In this document: piece after piece, positions 12,547 to 25,185 of the stretch
Layout: every line of letters starts with the position of its first letter
How positions within the stretch are numbered: the stretch's first letter is position 1
Source of the DNA: Trissonchulus latispiculum
Lineage: Eukaryota > Nematoda > Enoplea > Enoplida > Ironidae
Assembly: GCA_030248195.1 (NCBI GenBank)
Contig: JASAND010023271.1
Coordinates: 1 to 64,000, forward strand
Length of the DNA stretch: 64,000 bases
Direction of reading: 5' to 3'
Translations under genes and position numbers: made by a program
The notes under the pieces: generated by a model
Seen by the model: the letters and a program-made list of their open reading frames with translations, nothing else
The model's database searches: none
Told to the model about the DNA's origin: nothing

Positions 12547-13493
12547 ACTAAAGTCTGACCAAAAAATGTAGGGAGCGAAATTGTTTTGTTTATACTGAAT
12601 TACCGGTACATTTTCGCTGCAGCAATGTATATATTTTCTTGCGTCATGGCGTCATGGCATGAACTTTCTTTTGGTTGAAACAAATTTTATAAAAAATTAA
12701 AACTCCTCAAAAGAAGCCGATTTTTTAAGTTTTGAAAGATCAATAGAAGCCAGGAACTAGCCGTTCGGTGACAAATTAGCCCATGTCCCAGACATTTTGA
12801 ATCCCGAATATCAGCTGATTTCGTCAAAAATTGCGATTGTTATTCAATTTTTTTCGATTTTCAGAATCCTTTGATCTTTGCCGCTTTCCAACTTTGACTG
12901 GCTATTACTCGCGACTCACTCAATGCAAAAATTTTTTAATTAGATTTTTCAGGACCGCTTACGTGTCAGCTTTCATGTGATATATATGGTTTTTCAAAAT
13001 TTTGGGTCAAAAAGTGGTATTTTTCGAAAAAATCTATTTTCAAATTTTGAAAAACCACATATATCACCTGAAGGCTGACACGTAAGCGGTCCTGAAAATC
13101 CAATTAAAACGTTTTTGCATTGAGTGAGTCGGGAGTAATAGCCAGTCAAAGTTGGAAATGCGGCAAAGATCAAAGGATTTTGAAAATCGAAAAAATTGAA
13201 TAACAATCGCAATTTTTGACGAAATCAGCTGATATTCGGGATTCCAAATGTCTGGTATTTGGGCTAATTTTTCACTGAACTGCTAGTTCCTGGCTTCTAC
13301 TGAAATCTTTCAAAACTGAAAAAATCGGCTTCTTTTGATGAATTTTAATTTTTTTAAAACTTTTTTTCAAATCAAAAGAAAGTTCATGCCATGACGGTTC
13401 AGAAAATATATACATTGCTGCAGCAAAAATGTACCGGTAATTCAGTATAAATAAAACAATTTCGCTCCCTACATTTTTTGGTCAGACTTTAGT
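12547..13493. repeat. 947-bp fold-back element with ~440-bp arms
   Basis: The outer ends are ACTAAAGTCTGACC and its inverse. The left arm (12547 to about 12990) is repeated inverted from about 13035 to 13493 with scattered mismatches and small indels. The loop is about 45 bp. There is no coding capacity. The divergence between arms suggests an older insertion than the palindrome at 6185. No target duplication could be fixed. Confidence 0.85.
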
Positions 13494-16400
13494 TTCCAGT
13501 CATGTGTTACAAAAGAATGCAAATTGCTACAAGTTTTTGCTGCTAGGACAAAACTTCCCTCACCTTTCTGAGTGTGCTGTTTTGAAAAACTCAAATATTA
13601 CAAATATACAACTTTAATTTTTGGAAAGTTGTACTACTTAGAGACTCTTCAGATATAGATTGCTAAAGCTTGCTATAATTCCCTGAAGGTATAAACTAGC
13701 CAGTTATATGGGCTAAATCACAGTGGGTGTGCCATATCTGCATTATTGTACCTAATCTACATAGACATTTGTAGTCATGTGCGGCTGTCTGTAGCCCAAC
13801 TTCTTCCTACTACCATAAACTGAACTTTACATGGAGCTAAAGCAAAACATTTCAAGCAAACTGTTAACACACAACTTTCGGTTGGAGGAATACTAGAGCA
13901 AAGTTTCATTAGGTAACCGTTGTCTGATTCTATTGGCTTAACTCAGACGTGGGCATGAGACTTGAACGTAGCAATTTCTTCAAACAATAATATAGTGGTT
14001 GTAAAAGATTAAATCCTAAAGACATTTTGAAATACACCTCATAGAAATCCTCTTATTTTTAGCCCACAACCAGAAGCGTTAATTACATCGTAGTAGAACG
14101 GGCTACGATTATGATTTCCTTTCTTCATAGTAACAACTCTGGCGCTTAAACTCATATTGGAAGCTCGGTTGCAGAAACGAAAGTAAATTAAAAATTGAAG
14201 CCACCTAAGAACCCCTTCCAATAATATGCGTCAGTTAGCTGAAGCCAAAACTGTATAACTGTCATAATCTTCTAGAAGCTATTTTAATCGATATACATTG
14301 ACGTTATTAACATAGTCCACGTGTAAGCGTAATAATGTCAACTTCATATCAAATATATGGTGAGCAAGTGTAAAATTAACTACTGAACCTGACATCAAAT
14401 TAGCTGGTAGGGACTTTTCAAGAACGATTAAGATATAAATGTAAATAAAAGTGTAATGAAATAAAAATAAAAACTTTTTAAATTGCTTTAGCATTATTCA
14501 TGCCTTGTTTGATTTTCACTATTTCAACTTTTCACAAAAGGAAACCGTTAATTAAAAGGAAACCTTTCCTAAAAACTTTTAATTTGATTAATGCTTGATT
14601 CTTTCATGTAAAGGCTCCAAGAAACCAACGCAGTTGCAACAACAATAATAATCGATATGAAAATCCCTTGAAATTTGTAAAACTCGAAACTCGAAATTTA
14701 TGCAACGGGAATTAAAAAGGATTAGCGTAATCCCTGTAGGATTCTAACGTGTACGAATTAGTAGTTATCTCATCAAAGACTCATAACAACTTTCTGTTCG
14801 CAAAATAAAAGCAAGAGTCCATAATTCTTCTATATTTAAGAAGAAGAGTAACCCATTAGAGGGCTTCACTTCTTTGCACTGCGTGACGGTGCTCCAACCA
14901 CAATACCATTCGTTTGGTGGGGGGGCAAGCACACCCCGTTGCCGTTTTGTGGGGTGGGGATCAGCCAAAAGTTGTCTCCTTTCGGTGGGATGGGGTAGGC
15001 AGAAGAGGGTCCCCGTTTGTGACGTCGGGTGTCATCAAGACAGGCTAGGACTGGAGGAATCTGATTGACTGCTGGCGACCCCCCCCCCTCCAAACCGGAC
15101 CAATTTTGCCTAATTTCACACCAAACGGGGACCCCTTTCGACTAGCCCTCCACCAGACGGGAACCCATTTTAGAGATGCAGTGAAATTACCGTAATCCTC
15201 TGCTCAACCTCCCCTCCACCAAACAGGCAGTTGGTCTCAGCAATCTGTTTTCCTGTCGGCTACTACTCTCTACTCTACTACTACTCAACTCCCCACTAGA
15301 CGTATGTGCTGTTGATTTGGCTGACCTCCCAACCAAACAAGGGAGACACTCGCGTATTGTGGTCGGAAAACCGTTACGCAATGCCCAGAAAAGGAGCCCT
15401 CCAGTGGCTTACTCTTATTCTACTATATAATGCAATTATGCATACTCTTCATAAAGGTCAGTTGGAATTGTGCATTACATTGCCCCAAAAAAATCAGTTT
15501 TGCAAGCAAATTTTTGCTTGTTGAAGAAAAACAATTCCACGATTTGATTTAGACACATTTCCACATATTATTGCTGCAGAAGTGAACAAGTAAATGCAAA
15601 TATTTCAGCCTTTTCAAGCTATAAGTGGACCTCATTTCGCCACGCAAGACAGAGATAATGTGCTATCAGAGCTCGTCCAAGCTACATATCTACTTAATTA
15701 AATCTAAACCTACCCAACAAACATGGCAAACTTTTGTAAAGCCAAAAACTTGCACAGTATCGTCGATCCTTAATCACTATTAAGTAGATTTGGCAAAGTC
15801 ATTATACGATACATCAGAAGAAAAATTGATATCATTCATAATTTCAGAACCAAAGATACATACAAGTTAGCTGCAATCCAAACGATAACACAAAGTTCAG
15901 GTTAGTTTGCCTGGGAACATTTCATTGAACGGACATCCCAACTAACCTCTACAGGATCCACAAATAGAAACACTAAGTTAGTATTAAGTTTTTCACTTTT
16001 CCTACTTCTTCATTCGCAGAGCCTGCAACATATTATTAAATTAATTGTTAGATCAACGAACACAAAGAACCCATAGGATGGTTTAAAGCTTAGAGGGAAG
16101 AATAAATTGTGTAGGCAGTTGTTGAAAGCTTAAAAGGATACTTTCAACAAAGAATTTATAAATACTACTTACTTTGGACATATTAAGTTTCGTGGAAGCC
16201 CTTTATGCTACGCTTGCGTCATGATGCCTTTGGCAGAAAAATCTTTGAATATACTTGGAGATCAAGACTAGCAGACGCTGACAATTATGTGGGCAAGCAA
16301 TATATTAGATGCAAAGTCATGTGCCTGAACACGTTAAGAGCCACAAAGGTTGGTGAAAGTCGTAAAAATAATACGTTAATCCTGCGGTGAGTTGAACGAG

Positions 16401-18104
16401 ATTTTCTGTTCATTTGGTGCCATTCGGTGAAGAAAGAAATATGCTTCCCAATAAAAGTTCAGGGTTTGATTTTTGGTTGGCAGGCAAGTGGTCTATGTTG
16501 AAATTAAACCAAATTTTTGATAATTAAAGTTCTGCTAATTATGTATTTTAGAAGGACATTGTAAGACAACATGGTGGTTGGAGCATGAAACCAGAAAGCG
16601 CCAGGGACATTCCGGTTTGCACAAACTATGTGCTGTAATAGTTTATGTTATTTATTTTCGTAAATTTGTTTGGTTACGTGGATGCCTTGAGTGTGTAATA
16701 GCACCCTTACTAAAATCCTTTCATTTCCATTTAACGTTTTGTTTACATCCTACGTTCATGAAAGTTTATGAAATATTTACGATTAATGCATTATTGTTTT
16801 TATCCTATGATCGTGGTATATATTTGCATTTTTTTAGATTCTCATCAGTACGCCAAGAAAGCTCTTAGTATAAATAGCTTCAAAAATTCTGATTTTTCTT
16901 TATTTGTAAATGAAAATGCTGAAACTACAAAGCAAAATAGTTTGAACCACGTTTGCTACGTATGTACATCGGTTTGGTATGACTTGGCACACTTTATTAT
17001 GACAGGAAGTTCTCAAGGTGACAGTGGACGAATCAAATGCAAAAGATCACAAACACACGCATGTATTATATACAATTACATCCTCATGCACATGTGTAAA
17101 TTGTAACATGAATTTCATTGTTACTTTCCAACAATAAATTCTACTCTAAGACATTCCCGTTTTTAGTAGAGTGACATTTAAGCGGCAGTTGAGCCAAATC
17201 AAACTAGAATATACCATTACATCTTATAAGCACATAGAATATGTTTCATTAGCTATTCCATTTGCTCAGCCTCGAACTATTGCCCCTTCTAAGGACCAGC
17301 TTGTTGTATTCTCTTTCAGATAAAATGCCCTAAGCATTTGGGCCTGACTGCAGAAAATGCATAACGTTCACTTTGCAGGTCATTAGTGATGAAATTAAAA
17401 AGTTCTTTTTTATTCGCATATTTCGGCTTAGACATTAAATTTTACACAAATGCCGGTAAATTCGCCCCGGTTTTGTGGAAATCCTAATATTGATTATCTT
17501 ATTTCTTTAAAATGAGTGAAGCCTCCTACAGTTCATGCAAATCATAAAATATCATGTTAGGAACAAGGTTAGTAGGCGATGCCGTGCCTTTGTAGATTGT
17601 AGGCGGGAATTTACAATGGACCAACCAAATTTGATTGACAAGTTTATCTCACCTGAAATGCTCGTTTATCTTCTTTATCTCAGAGTAATTCAGTACACAA
17701 ACCAATTTCACTCTTAATTCAAGGATCTTTTATTTTCCAGCTGATAAGTACCGAAGCTCGTACGGGCTGGACATGTTGTGTCTGACACCTGCCGCCTGGC
17801 CATCGATTACTCTACACCGGAGCATGCATGCTGTACATGTGTGCTCCTCATACAAAAGTTTTCAAAACGCAAGCCCTGCCACAATCCTGACATGGCTTCC
17901 AACACTTCATCACAATTAAAACAACCTCGAAAACACGAATATCCTACCAGACACTCATAATTACTGCACACTCTTCTGACATTCCATTCAGCAAGCAACA
18001 GTTTGTGGAACATTCGTGAAACAGTAAAATTTATAAGCTTGTGAATTGATACTTTTTATAAGCTTATAGCGCTATAAGCGCTTCGCGAAACGGGGCCCAG
18101 GTTT
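13494..18104. other. Intergenic, nothing recognised
   Basis: AT-rich with a GC-richer patch of poly-C and poly-G at about 14915-15240. Open frames here are short and show no domain, repeat or splice context that would support a gene. Confidence 0.4.
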
Positions 18105-19640
18105 CTTTTACGGCTTTAATCCTTTACGTAAATAGCTAATACATAGATAAGAGTATGACAACAGGCAGGCTCTCTGTTATCAGAGCAAAAACTATGCTAT
18201 GCGCGCTATCGGCTAACCCCCCCCCCACAAATTGACCCCCTCTCACACCGCCCCTATATGGGTACATAGTTCCAAACGGGGGTCGCTCACTGGCTTAGTA
18301 TGTTTTCTACATGCATATGTTAAACATACACGCTTGCACCCTGTTCCCAAATTAGGCCTCGGTTAATTATAACGTGTAATTATGCAAAGCAGTGAGCGAC
18401 CCCCGTTTGGACCCTGTACCCATATAGGGGCGGTGTGAGAGGGGGTCAATTTGTGGGGGGGGGTTAGCCGATAGCGCGCATAGCATAGTTTTTGCTCTGA
18501 TAACAGAGAGCCTGCCTGTTGTCATACTCTTATCTATTATGTACTCTTGCTAATACTTGTAAAATAACCTATTTCCATGCTCAACATTCTGAGACCAGTC
18601 CGGGATTCAGCTATTCGCATGTTTCAGTATAAATTTTCTTTCTATCTTCTATTTCTTTCTTTTTCTTTTATTTCCTTTCTTTCATTTCATTTCTTTCTTC
18701 CTATTTCTTCCACTTTCTTGGTTGTCCATTAAAAATGGTTGACAGACAAAGGGACAAAGTTACACTCAAAGGTCAACTGTATGCCACGGTCTGTTTGACG
18801 CTTTAAAATTATGCGCCTTAAGTTGTTGCTAACTTGATAAAATGAGGGTGCCTGTTAACTCAAAGGCTGATGTAATTAAAAGTGACAGCTGTTTAATTGA
18901 TGACAAAGTTTAAAATTATTCAGAAGACAAAATTTCTTTCTTTTTCTTTCACTTTTTCTTTTCTTTCTTTTATTTATTTATTTCTTTCTTTCTTTTCTTT
19001 AAACTAAAATAAGCGAGTAGCTGTAGGCCAAAAAATAAGAAAGTTTTGGTTTTTGACCTTAGGCTTCCAGTAGATAGACCAGACACCGGATTGGTTGTTA
19101 TGGCTCCAAAGAGGACACAAAAATGAACATTTTTGCCTTTACAACCTTTACGCTATCTCCAGTGGTTAAGTCAGTATTAGCCAAAAACCATTTTGGGGGT
19201 CAAAAAATGGCCATTTTCGAGGAAATCAGTTTTTTAAAATTTATACTCAATCGATACAGCGTCCAAACGCACATTTTATGAATCCCTACTAGCCGGACTT
19301 TATTGCTTTCAGCTAGTGATTTGGCCGGAAAGCCATTATGGCAAAACTGAGGTTATTTTGTTTTAAACATCGATTTCTCAAAAACTGCTCGGCAGATTCC
19401 GGAGATTTTCGCCAGAATGGAAATTCGTACTATTGCGGAGAGACGTTTTTTTTGGTATTGGCTAAAACATCCCCAGTTTTTAGAAAACTAAGTGCAAATT
19501 TTAAAAATTTAGTGTCTCTGTGCTTTTGCAAATTTTTTCAATCGTTAAGTGACACTGAGCGAAACCCAAAAAAAACGTCCCTCGGTCCATGTGTCCTCTG
19601 TATGATAGCGCACAAAGAAAATTTGTCTGGTTCCGCAGTT
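18105..19640. repeat. Dispersed repeat, copy 1 (interrupted by a MITE)
   Basis: It shares long diverged similarity with 24480-25185. Both contain CGGCT.TAATCCTTTAC, then AAATAACCTATTTCC, then ACCGGATTGGTTGTTATGG (19086 and 24640), then TATCTCCAGTGGTT, then AACGTCCCTCG near the end. Copy 1 is split by the MITE at 18143-18549 and holds extra T/C-rich sequence at about 18640-19010. No coding function is evident. Confidence 0.75.
18143..18549. repeat. Fold-back MITE, CAAGAGTACATAAT family, copy 2
   Basis: A long hairpin like 987-1330, with arms carrying CAGGCAGGCTCTCTGTTATC and a central poly-C/poly-G pair. Flanking direct repeats CTAATAC are at 18136-18142 and 18550-18556. The left tip lacks about 12 bp that the right tip keeps. 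The paralogous site at about 24505 has no such insertion, which independently shows that this is a mobile insert. Confidence 0.85.
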
Positions 19641-19937
19641 TTGAAAAATCAATTTTCAGAAATTTTTGATCTATAGCCGTTATGTCAGAAAATTTCTGCT
19701 ATGTTTTTATTAATTTTGCTAATTTCGTAAGCTCATGTGAATGTCCTGATTATAAGCTTCAAAACGGTGTATAAAGCTCTTCAACTCCCAAAATTGCGAA
19801 AGTTATAGCGTTTCAAAAAATCACCACAAATGCACTGCACAAAAGGATACCACCACCTTAAACCACTGTATACATGCATTCATAGTGAAGCACACCTTTA
19901 TCGAATAAGCTTCGTTTCGGAGCATGGACGGAATAAA

Positions 19938-20670
19938 CTTAAGGGGGGGAGTCCATTTTTTGATCATTTTTTCGAGTTTCTTCGATGTCGCTCATTTTTA
20001 CATATTTCATAGTCCAAACTGTATATTTTAACGAGTTTTTGAAATTAAAGTCGCAAGTCTGACGGTTGTTGAGTAATTTGACCTCAAAGTTGAGATTTCA
20101 TGTGTTAATCATAGGAAATGTGAAAAGTTGTCATTTTTTCACGTGCGCCAGAGAAATCTCGCGAATGGCAAAATGGGTCCGCCCAAACTTTATATCATAT
20201 TTTTGCCATGTTTCCGACCTGTGATTTGTAGGAATCAGAATTTTGATTTAGGCCTTTAAAAATTTTTAATGAATTTTTGAAGTATTAAAATTTGATGTCT
20301 GTTAAATTTGGTGCCAAATTTTAATATTTCAAAAATTCATTAAAATTTTTTAAAAACCTAAATCAAAATTCTGATTCCTACAAATCACAGTTCGGAAACA
20401 TGGCAAAAATATGATATAAAGTTTGGGCGGATTCTATTTGCCATTCGCGAGATTTCTCTGGCGCACGTGAAAAAGTGACAACTTTTCACATTTCCTATGT
20501 TTAACACATAAAATCTCAACTTTGAGGTCAAATTACTCAACAACCGTAAGACTTACGACTTTAATTTCAAAAACTCGTTAAAATATACAGTTTGGACTAT
20601 GAAATATGTAAAAATGAGCGACATCGGAGAAATTCGAAAAAATGACCAAAAAATGGACCCCCCCCTTAAG
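19938..20670. repeat. 733-bp fold-back element bounded by TTAA
   Basis: It starts CTTAAGGGGGGGAGTCC and ends with the inverse. Arms of roughly 350 bp are close to identical, separated by about 20 bp near 20305. Each end reads TTAA next to a G (or C) run, so a TTAA target as used by piggyBac is possible, but TTAA is itself part of the palindrome and cannot be counted as proof. A diverged arm-like copy lies at about 21790-21920. Confidence 0.85.
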
Positions 20671-22025
20671 AAGAACCTGCTGCACGGAGGCGCTGCAAGA
20701 AGGACAAGTTCTCTTTTGCATTGATAGTTTCAGCTAAAGGTGGTTACATTCATAAAATCTTTAGCTTAGTGTTAAAATAAGTAACCAATTTTCATAATTT
20801 TTTTAAAGAAGATAATTATGTTTCAGTGCCACAACATTTGATGAAGAGGGTTGCAAGTGTTCTATGTGATATTTGTTGTGCTACTTTTTAATAAGTTGAC
20901 ATTCAAAATTTTCATAATTTTTAATCCAGAAAGATTAAGATTCTTAATTAAGATTCAGATCTTCTTGATATTAAGTTCTTTTGCTGTTTCGTTTTTCTCT
21001 CTCACCATAATCGCTCTGAAACCATTGAATCTTTGCTCTCACCTTTCTGAGTTTGTAGTCTTTATAAATAGGAGTCTGAAAGTAGCCCACAGTCGTGTTG
21101 GAAATCCAACCAGGTGAGAATAATGCCAACGCAGAATGCCATATGGCATTTCTGTTTGACAGCGTGTAATAAACGTACGGTGGTGTGGTAACATTGCTAC
21201 TCGCAGGAACCATTCGGACAGATACGGGTCGATCTTTAGCTAGTTCCTTTACTTTTAGTTTTCTAGAAATTTCTTGCCAAATTACAACAAATGCACTTCT
21301 GATTCTTTTGTAAGCTTGACTTCATTAACTTTTTGAGCTGAAGTTCAGTTATATTATTTGACACCGCAATCAAGTAAGCCGGTGCCTTAATTTGTTTTAT
21401 AAAATTGCTCCATTGTTCAATGGAAATTAACCAAAAGCATTACTAACAACTTGGATTTTGCCACTTTCAAAGCTCCGACAAGCTATTACTGCGAGCTGTA
21501 AATCAGTGGGGCGAACAAAAGGTGCTTGACCTATTGAACAGAACAAATCTAATAAGTACCTAGCAATTCTTTGGCTTTCACAGTCAGAGTCACTTGCACA
21601 CTGGTAATTGATTGTTATTCTTCTATATTTTTAAACACAATATTTCTCGAAGTTCACGTTCTACAAAATTTGAACTTTCACATAGTATCAAATGCAATGC
21701 AAAAAAGAAGCAAAAAAGCAAAGATTTTCCAGAGGCACTAAGCTTTGTCGGGAGATTTTTTGATTAAAAAAGGGACAAGTTTTTAATTTCCTGTGTTGAA
21801 CACTCGTATACCTCACGTTGAGGTGAAAATACTGAACAACTGTAAGAGATACGACATTAATTTTAAATCTTCGTTAAAACATAATGTTGGACAACATGGT
21901 ATGTGAAAAATAACTACTATAAAAAAGAAAAAATATCCCAATGCATGTTCTACGTTCTAAGGAGTATGTAACGATTCCAAGCAAACCAGTTTGCCGTGTT
22001 GTGTTCATTTTCTAATTGCAGCATT
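20671..22025. other. Upstream region of the GPCR gene
   Basis: No coding frame is supported. About 21790-21920 is a diverged single-arm relative of the 19938 fold-back. The sequence TTTTCTAATTGCAG just before 22021 looks like a splice acceptor immediately upstream of the receptor ATG, so a 5'UTR intron may end here. Confidence 0.45.
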
Positions 22026-22976
22026 ATGTTCGACAACACATCTCTTTATCTAGACGATAATAAACACGCCTTGTTCTGGAGGAGAATTACATATCTGGTG
22101 ATTGCAGACTCTTGGTCACTAATTAGTCTAGCTTTTTATGCTGCGGTATGGGAAGTGTTGTGGAAATTCCGGAAAACGACCTTTAAAAATCCATATTACA
22201 GCCAAGCAAGAACACTGGCATTTTTTGATTGCTCGGCATTGCTACTGCAGTTAACCGTTTCAACAGCAGTTACTGTTAAGAATAACGTGTCAACTGAGAT
22301 TTCAAAGGCTGTCGGATTCCTGACTGGAGTGGTCCTTTGGAATGTTTTTCTGCAAATTTTGGCGGTTTGCGTCAATAGATTTGTTTCAGTCACAGCTCTC
22401 CAAAAATACGACCTCTATTTTACTGCAACAGTAACCAAATTGATTACAGCTGCCTCTGTTGCACTTGCAGTTATAAATATGACAACGGCAACGCTTTGTA
22501 ATTGTTACTTTTACATGCAGAATGGTTTGACTCATACTTGGACCTTTTCCAGCACAATTCCTGGCAAAATTTTCGAGATATATTTGAAAAGTCTGACTAT
22601 GTTGGTTGTTACTCTAGTGTGCACATTATATATTCTAATATTCTGGAAAGTGAAAAGGATAAACTCTGAAGTTGGTGGGCAAGAAAGTGCAGCATTGAAA
22701 GAGCGTCGAGACAAAGAAAATTCGCTTGCAGTCCAATTTGGTGTTATTTGTTTAATTTATTTTGTGTTTGTATTCTCATATTGGGTTACAGAGCAGCTGA
22801 TAGCTCTAGAGCTACTAGACAAAATGACCGGTGATTGCACCACAGGTATCTTTACACTTCTCAACAGTGGATTAAATCCATTTGTTTATCTGCGCTTCAG
22901 TACTGACATCAAGGAGAAAGTATTTTATTTGCATAAGCCCTCCACAATCGTGTCGGTGTGGGCCAGTAAAGTGTGA
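22026..22976 (+). CDS. Rhodopsin-like seven-transmembrane G-protein-coupled receptor
   Basis: This is a 316-residue single-exon protein with about seven hydrophobic segments (TM1 about 21-46, TM2 about 62-84, TM3 about 95-116, TM4 about 137-160, TM5 about 190-215, TM6 about 245-270, TM7 about 275-290). TM3 ends in N-R-F (117-119) where class A receptors have D/E-R-Y, and TM7 carries N-P-F-V-Y (284-288), the NPxxY switch. N-terminal N4-T-S is a possible glycosylation site. Length and motifs fit class A receptors; the NRF form recalls lineage-expanded chemosensory-type receptors of invertebrates. The ligand is unknown. The ATG at 22026 is chosen because an acceptor-like TTTTCTAATTGCAG lies just upstream and the frame before it has no other ATG. 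It acts at the plasma membrane through G proteins (family knowledge). Confidence 0.85.
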   Translation: MFDNTSLYLDDNKHALFWRRITYLVIADSWSLISLAFYAAVWEVLWKFRKTTFKNPYYSQARTLAFFDCSALLLQLTVSTAVTVKNNVSTEISKAVGFLTGVVLWNVFLQILAVCVNRFVSVTALQKYDLYFTATVTKLITAASVALAVINMTTATLCNCYFYMQNGLTHTWTFSSTIPGKIFEIYLKSLTMLVVTLVCTLYILIFWKVKRINSEVGGQESAALKERRDKENSLAVQFGVICLIYFVFVFSYWVTEQLIALELLDKMTGDCTTGIFTLLNSGLNPFVYLRFSTDIKEKVFYLHKPSTIVSVWASKV

Positions 22977-24479
22977 AGCTGAATGTCACTATTGGTGCTT
23001 GTATTAGGTCTTAATTAGACATGCAGCATCCGCACAAGATCATAAAACTAACTTGTTTGTGATCTCAGATATGTGTAAGCCGGGCAGTTTGTTGGTTTTT
23101 GTTTTCTTAGGTCGTCGAATTGTCTTCACTACATTTTAATTAATTTTGTCATTCTTTTCCTCTAGTCGCATTGGGCGTCTTTTTAGCAATCATTTCTTCT
23201 AAATACTGTTCTGTTCTGTTTATGTTGTTTCATGTATTGTAATAGTTTTTGTATGTAATCGTTATCTGTCATGTCAGTTTTTGCTACTTATGCAAATAAC
23301 CTATTCACGGTTTTATACCGCTTTAGGTAACCTTTAGTGATTGTGTCTATTTATTCTCAATATTGTAATAACTGAAGCTTTGATACTATAATCAAATGCA
23401 GCAGTCATTAAACCATATTAGTGAATATAGACTAGCGCTTGAGTAGACTGTCATAATCTACGAACAAAAGTACACGTACAAGTGTACACCATAAACAAAA
23501 GAGCTAAAAATACTAAAGCAAAGTAACAGCAAGAGTACATAATGATATGAGCATGGCAACAGACTGCACACACTAGAGTGACCCCCCTCCAATTGATCCT
23601 CTCAAAGCGTTCACTGAATAGCTGGCTTCTAATTTGTCACTCACTCATGGCCTTGAGCTCAGAGTTAAAAAGACTTAGGACTTTAGCTCGGAGTTAAACT
23701 TGAAGTGAAATTGGTTGTCAGCTAACCTTGACAGATGACGATTGGATACATTGACCAAAGAGACGAATCAGATTGGTTGAAGATAATTCTGCGCTGAAGC
23801 TTCGGGTTTGTTATTCTTGACAAGCCCTTAGTTGGTGCAACGGCCTTTAACTCTGAGTTAAAGACAGCTCAGATGCCGGCAAACCCAATAATATGATGAC
23901 ATTCTTTGTGAGCAGTTTAAGGGACGCTTCCATTGTCGGAATTACGGAGGCAAGATTTGGACAGATATTAAGCAATTGCAATTTTGAAGAAATTTTATCT
24001 GAACTTACTTTGTTTGGCTATATATTTACTCACTATGTTTTGGCAAAATTTCAGCTGCAGAAAATGCGTGATTGGAGGCTACCATTATGGCGTAAAAATG
24101 GAAGCTTTATTCAGGCATTATATGATAAATTGGAATTCACTAAAAGCATAAAGTGCTATAAAACGATATTTATATCTATTCTGTACGTGGTTTCTATAAA
24201 AAGTTACATGCGGTTTAATATATGGCAAATTTATATTGACCATTCCCATCGCGTAAGGAAAGTCAAGATGATTGTTCCAAAATTATTGAATTCTATTGCA
24301 TTTTTCATCATGCTTTTGTGATAAATTTGTTTAATATTTTATGAAATGCACTATGCAACTAATATTAAAGGCACAATGTGTGCTCAAAACTTGCGAGATT
24401 TTAATTAATGTGAGATTTTCCATACAAATTTAAAACTAAATAATTAATCTGAGGTGCTGGTTTCCTTTCTGGTATTTTT
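22977..24479. other. Intergenic, with a partial MITE
   Basis: Downstream of the GPCR the DNA is T-rich and may include its 3'UTR. At 23529-23640 a CAAGAGTACATAAT end and a short poly-C block mark a degraded half copy of the fold-back MITE family. GAGTTAAA motifs at about 23660-23700 and 23845-23870 form a weak inverted pair. Confidence 0.5.
23529..23640 (+). repeat. Partial CAAGAGTACATAAT-family MITE
   Basis: It begins CAAGAGTACATAATGATATGAG and runs into a GACCCCCCTCCAATTGA block, matching the left arm of the full copies. The right arm is missing. Confidence 0.6.
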
Positions 24480-25185
24480 GATTCATACGGCTCTAATCCT
24501 TTACTCGCATACCTGAAACTTATGAAATAACCTATTTCCGTGCTCTTTAACATTCTGGGACCTCAGTCCCGTATTTTAGCCCAAAAGCTAAGAAAGTTTG
24601 GGTTTTTAGCCTTAGGTTCCTAGCAGGTTGAACAAACACCGGATTGGTTGTTATGGTTGTAAAGACTAAAGAGGACACTATACTGAACGTTTTTGCTTTT
24701 ACAATCTTTGAACTATCTCCAGTGGTTGAGGCAGTAATGGTCATTTTCGAGGATATCAGTTTTTTCAAAATTACTGCCAAAACTTACGAGCAATTTTGTT
24801 CCAGCAGTTTATACACAATGGATACACAATCTAATCGTACATTTTATCAATGGCTATTAGCTCATGTTCATTGCTTTAAGCTAGAGTTTTGACGAAAAAA
24901 ACCATTTTGGTAAAATGCGGTTATTTTGTTTTTAAACACCGATTTCTCAGAAACTGCTCGACGGATTTCGGAACTTTTTGTCAAAGTGAAATTTCGCACT
25001 TCTGCGGAGGGACGCTTTGGTTGGTTTGAGCTAAAACGTTTTGAGTAGCAAAGAAAACTCAATATGAAGTAGCGATATTTCGTGTGACCGTGCATTTGGC
25101 AGATTTTCTCGGCCGTAAGACCTTCTGAGCCAAATCCAAGAAAACGTCCCTCGACCCATATATCCTTCGTATCATGGCACAAAAA
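24480..25185. repeat. Dispersed repeat, copy 2 (no MITE insertion)
   Basis: Collinear with 18105-19640 but without the MITE and without the T/C-rich insert. It serves as the empty site for the MITE at 18143-18549. Confidence 0.75.

Noticed and set aside
19938..20670. piggyBac assignment based on TTAA ends
   Set aside because: TTAA lies within the palindrome itself (CTTAAG), so it is not independent evidence of a TTAA target duplication.
23893..24321. 142-codon plus-strand open frame starting at an ATG
   Set aside because: No domain, signal, splice context or conserved motif; the composition is that of AT-rich background. Kept as non-coding unless transcript evidence appears.
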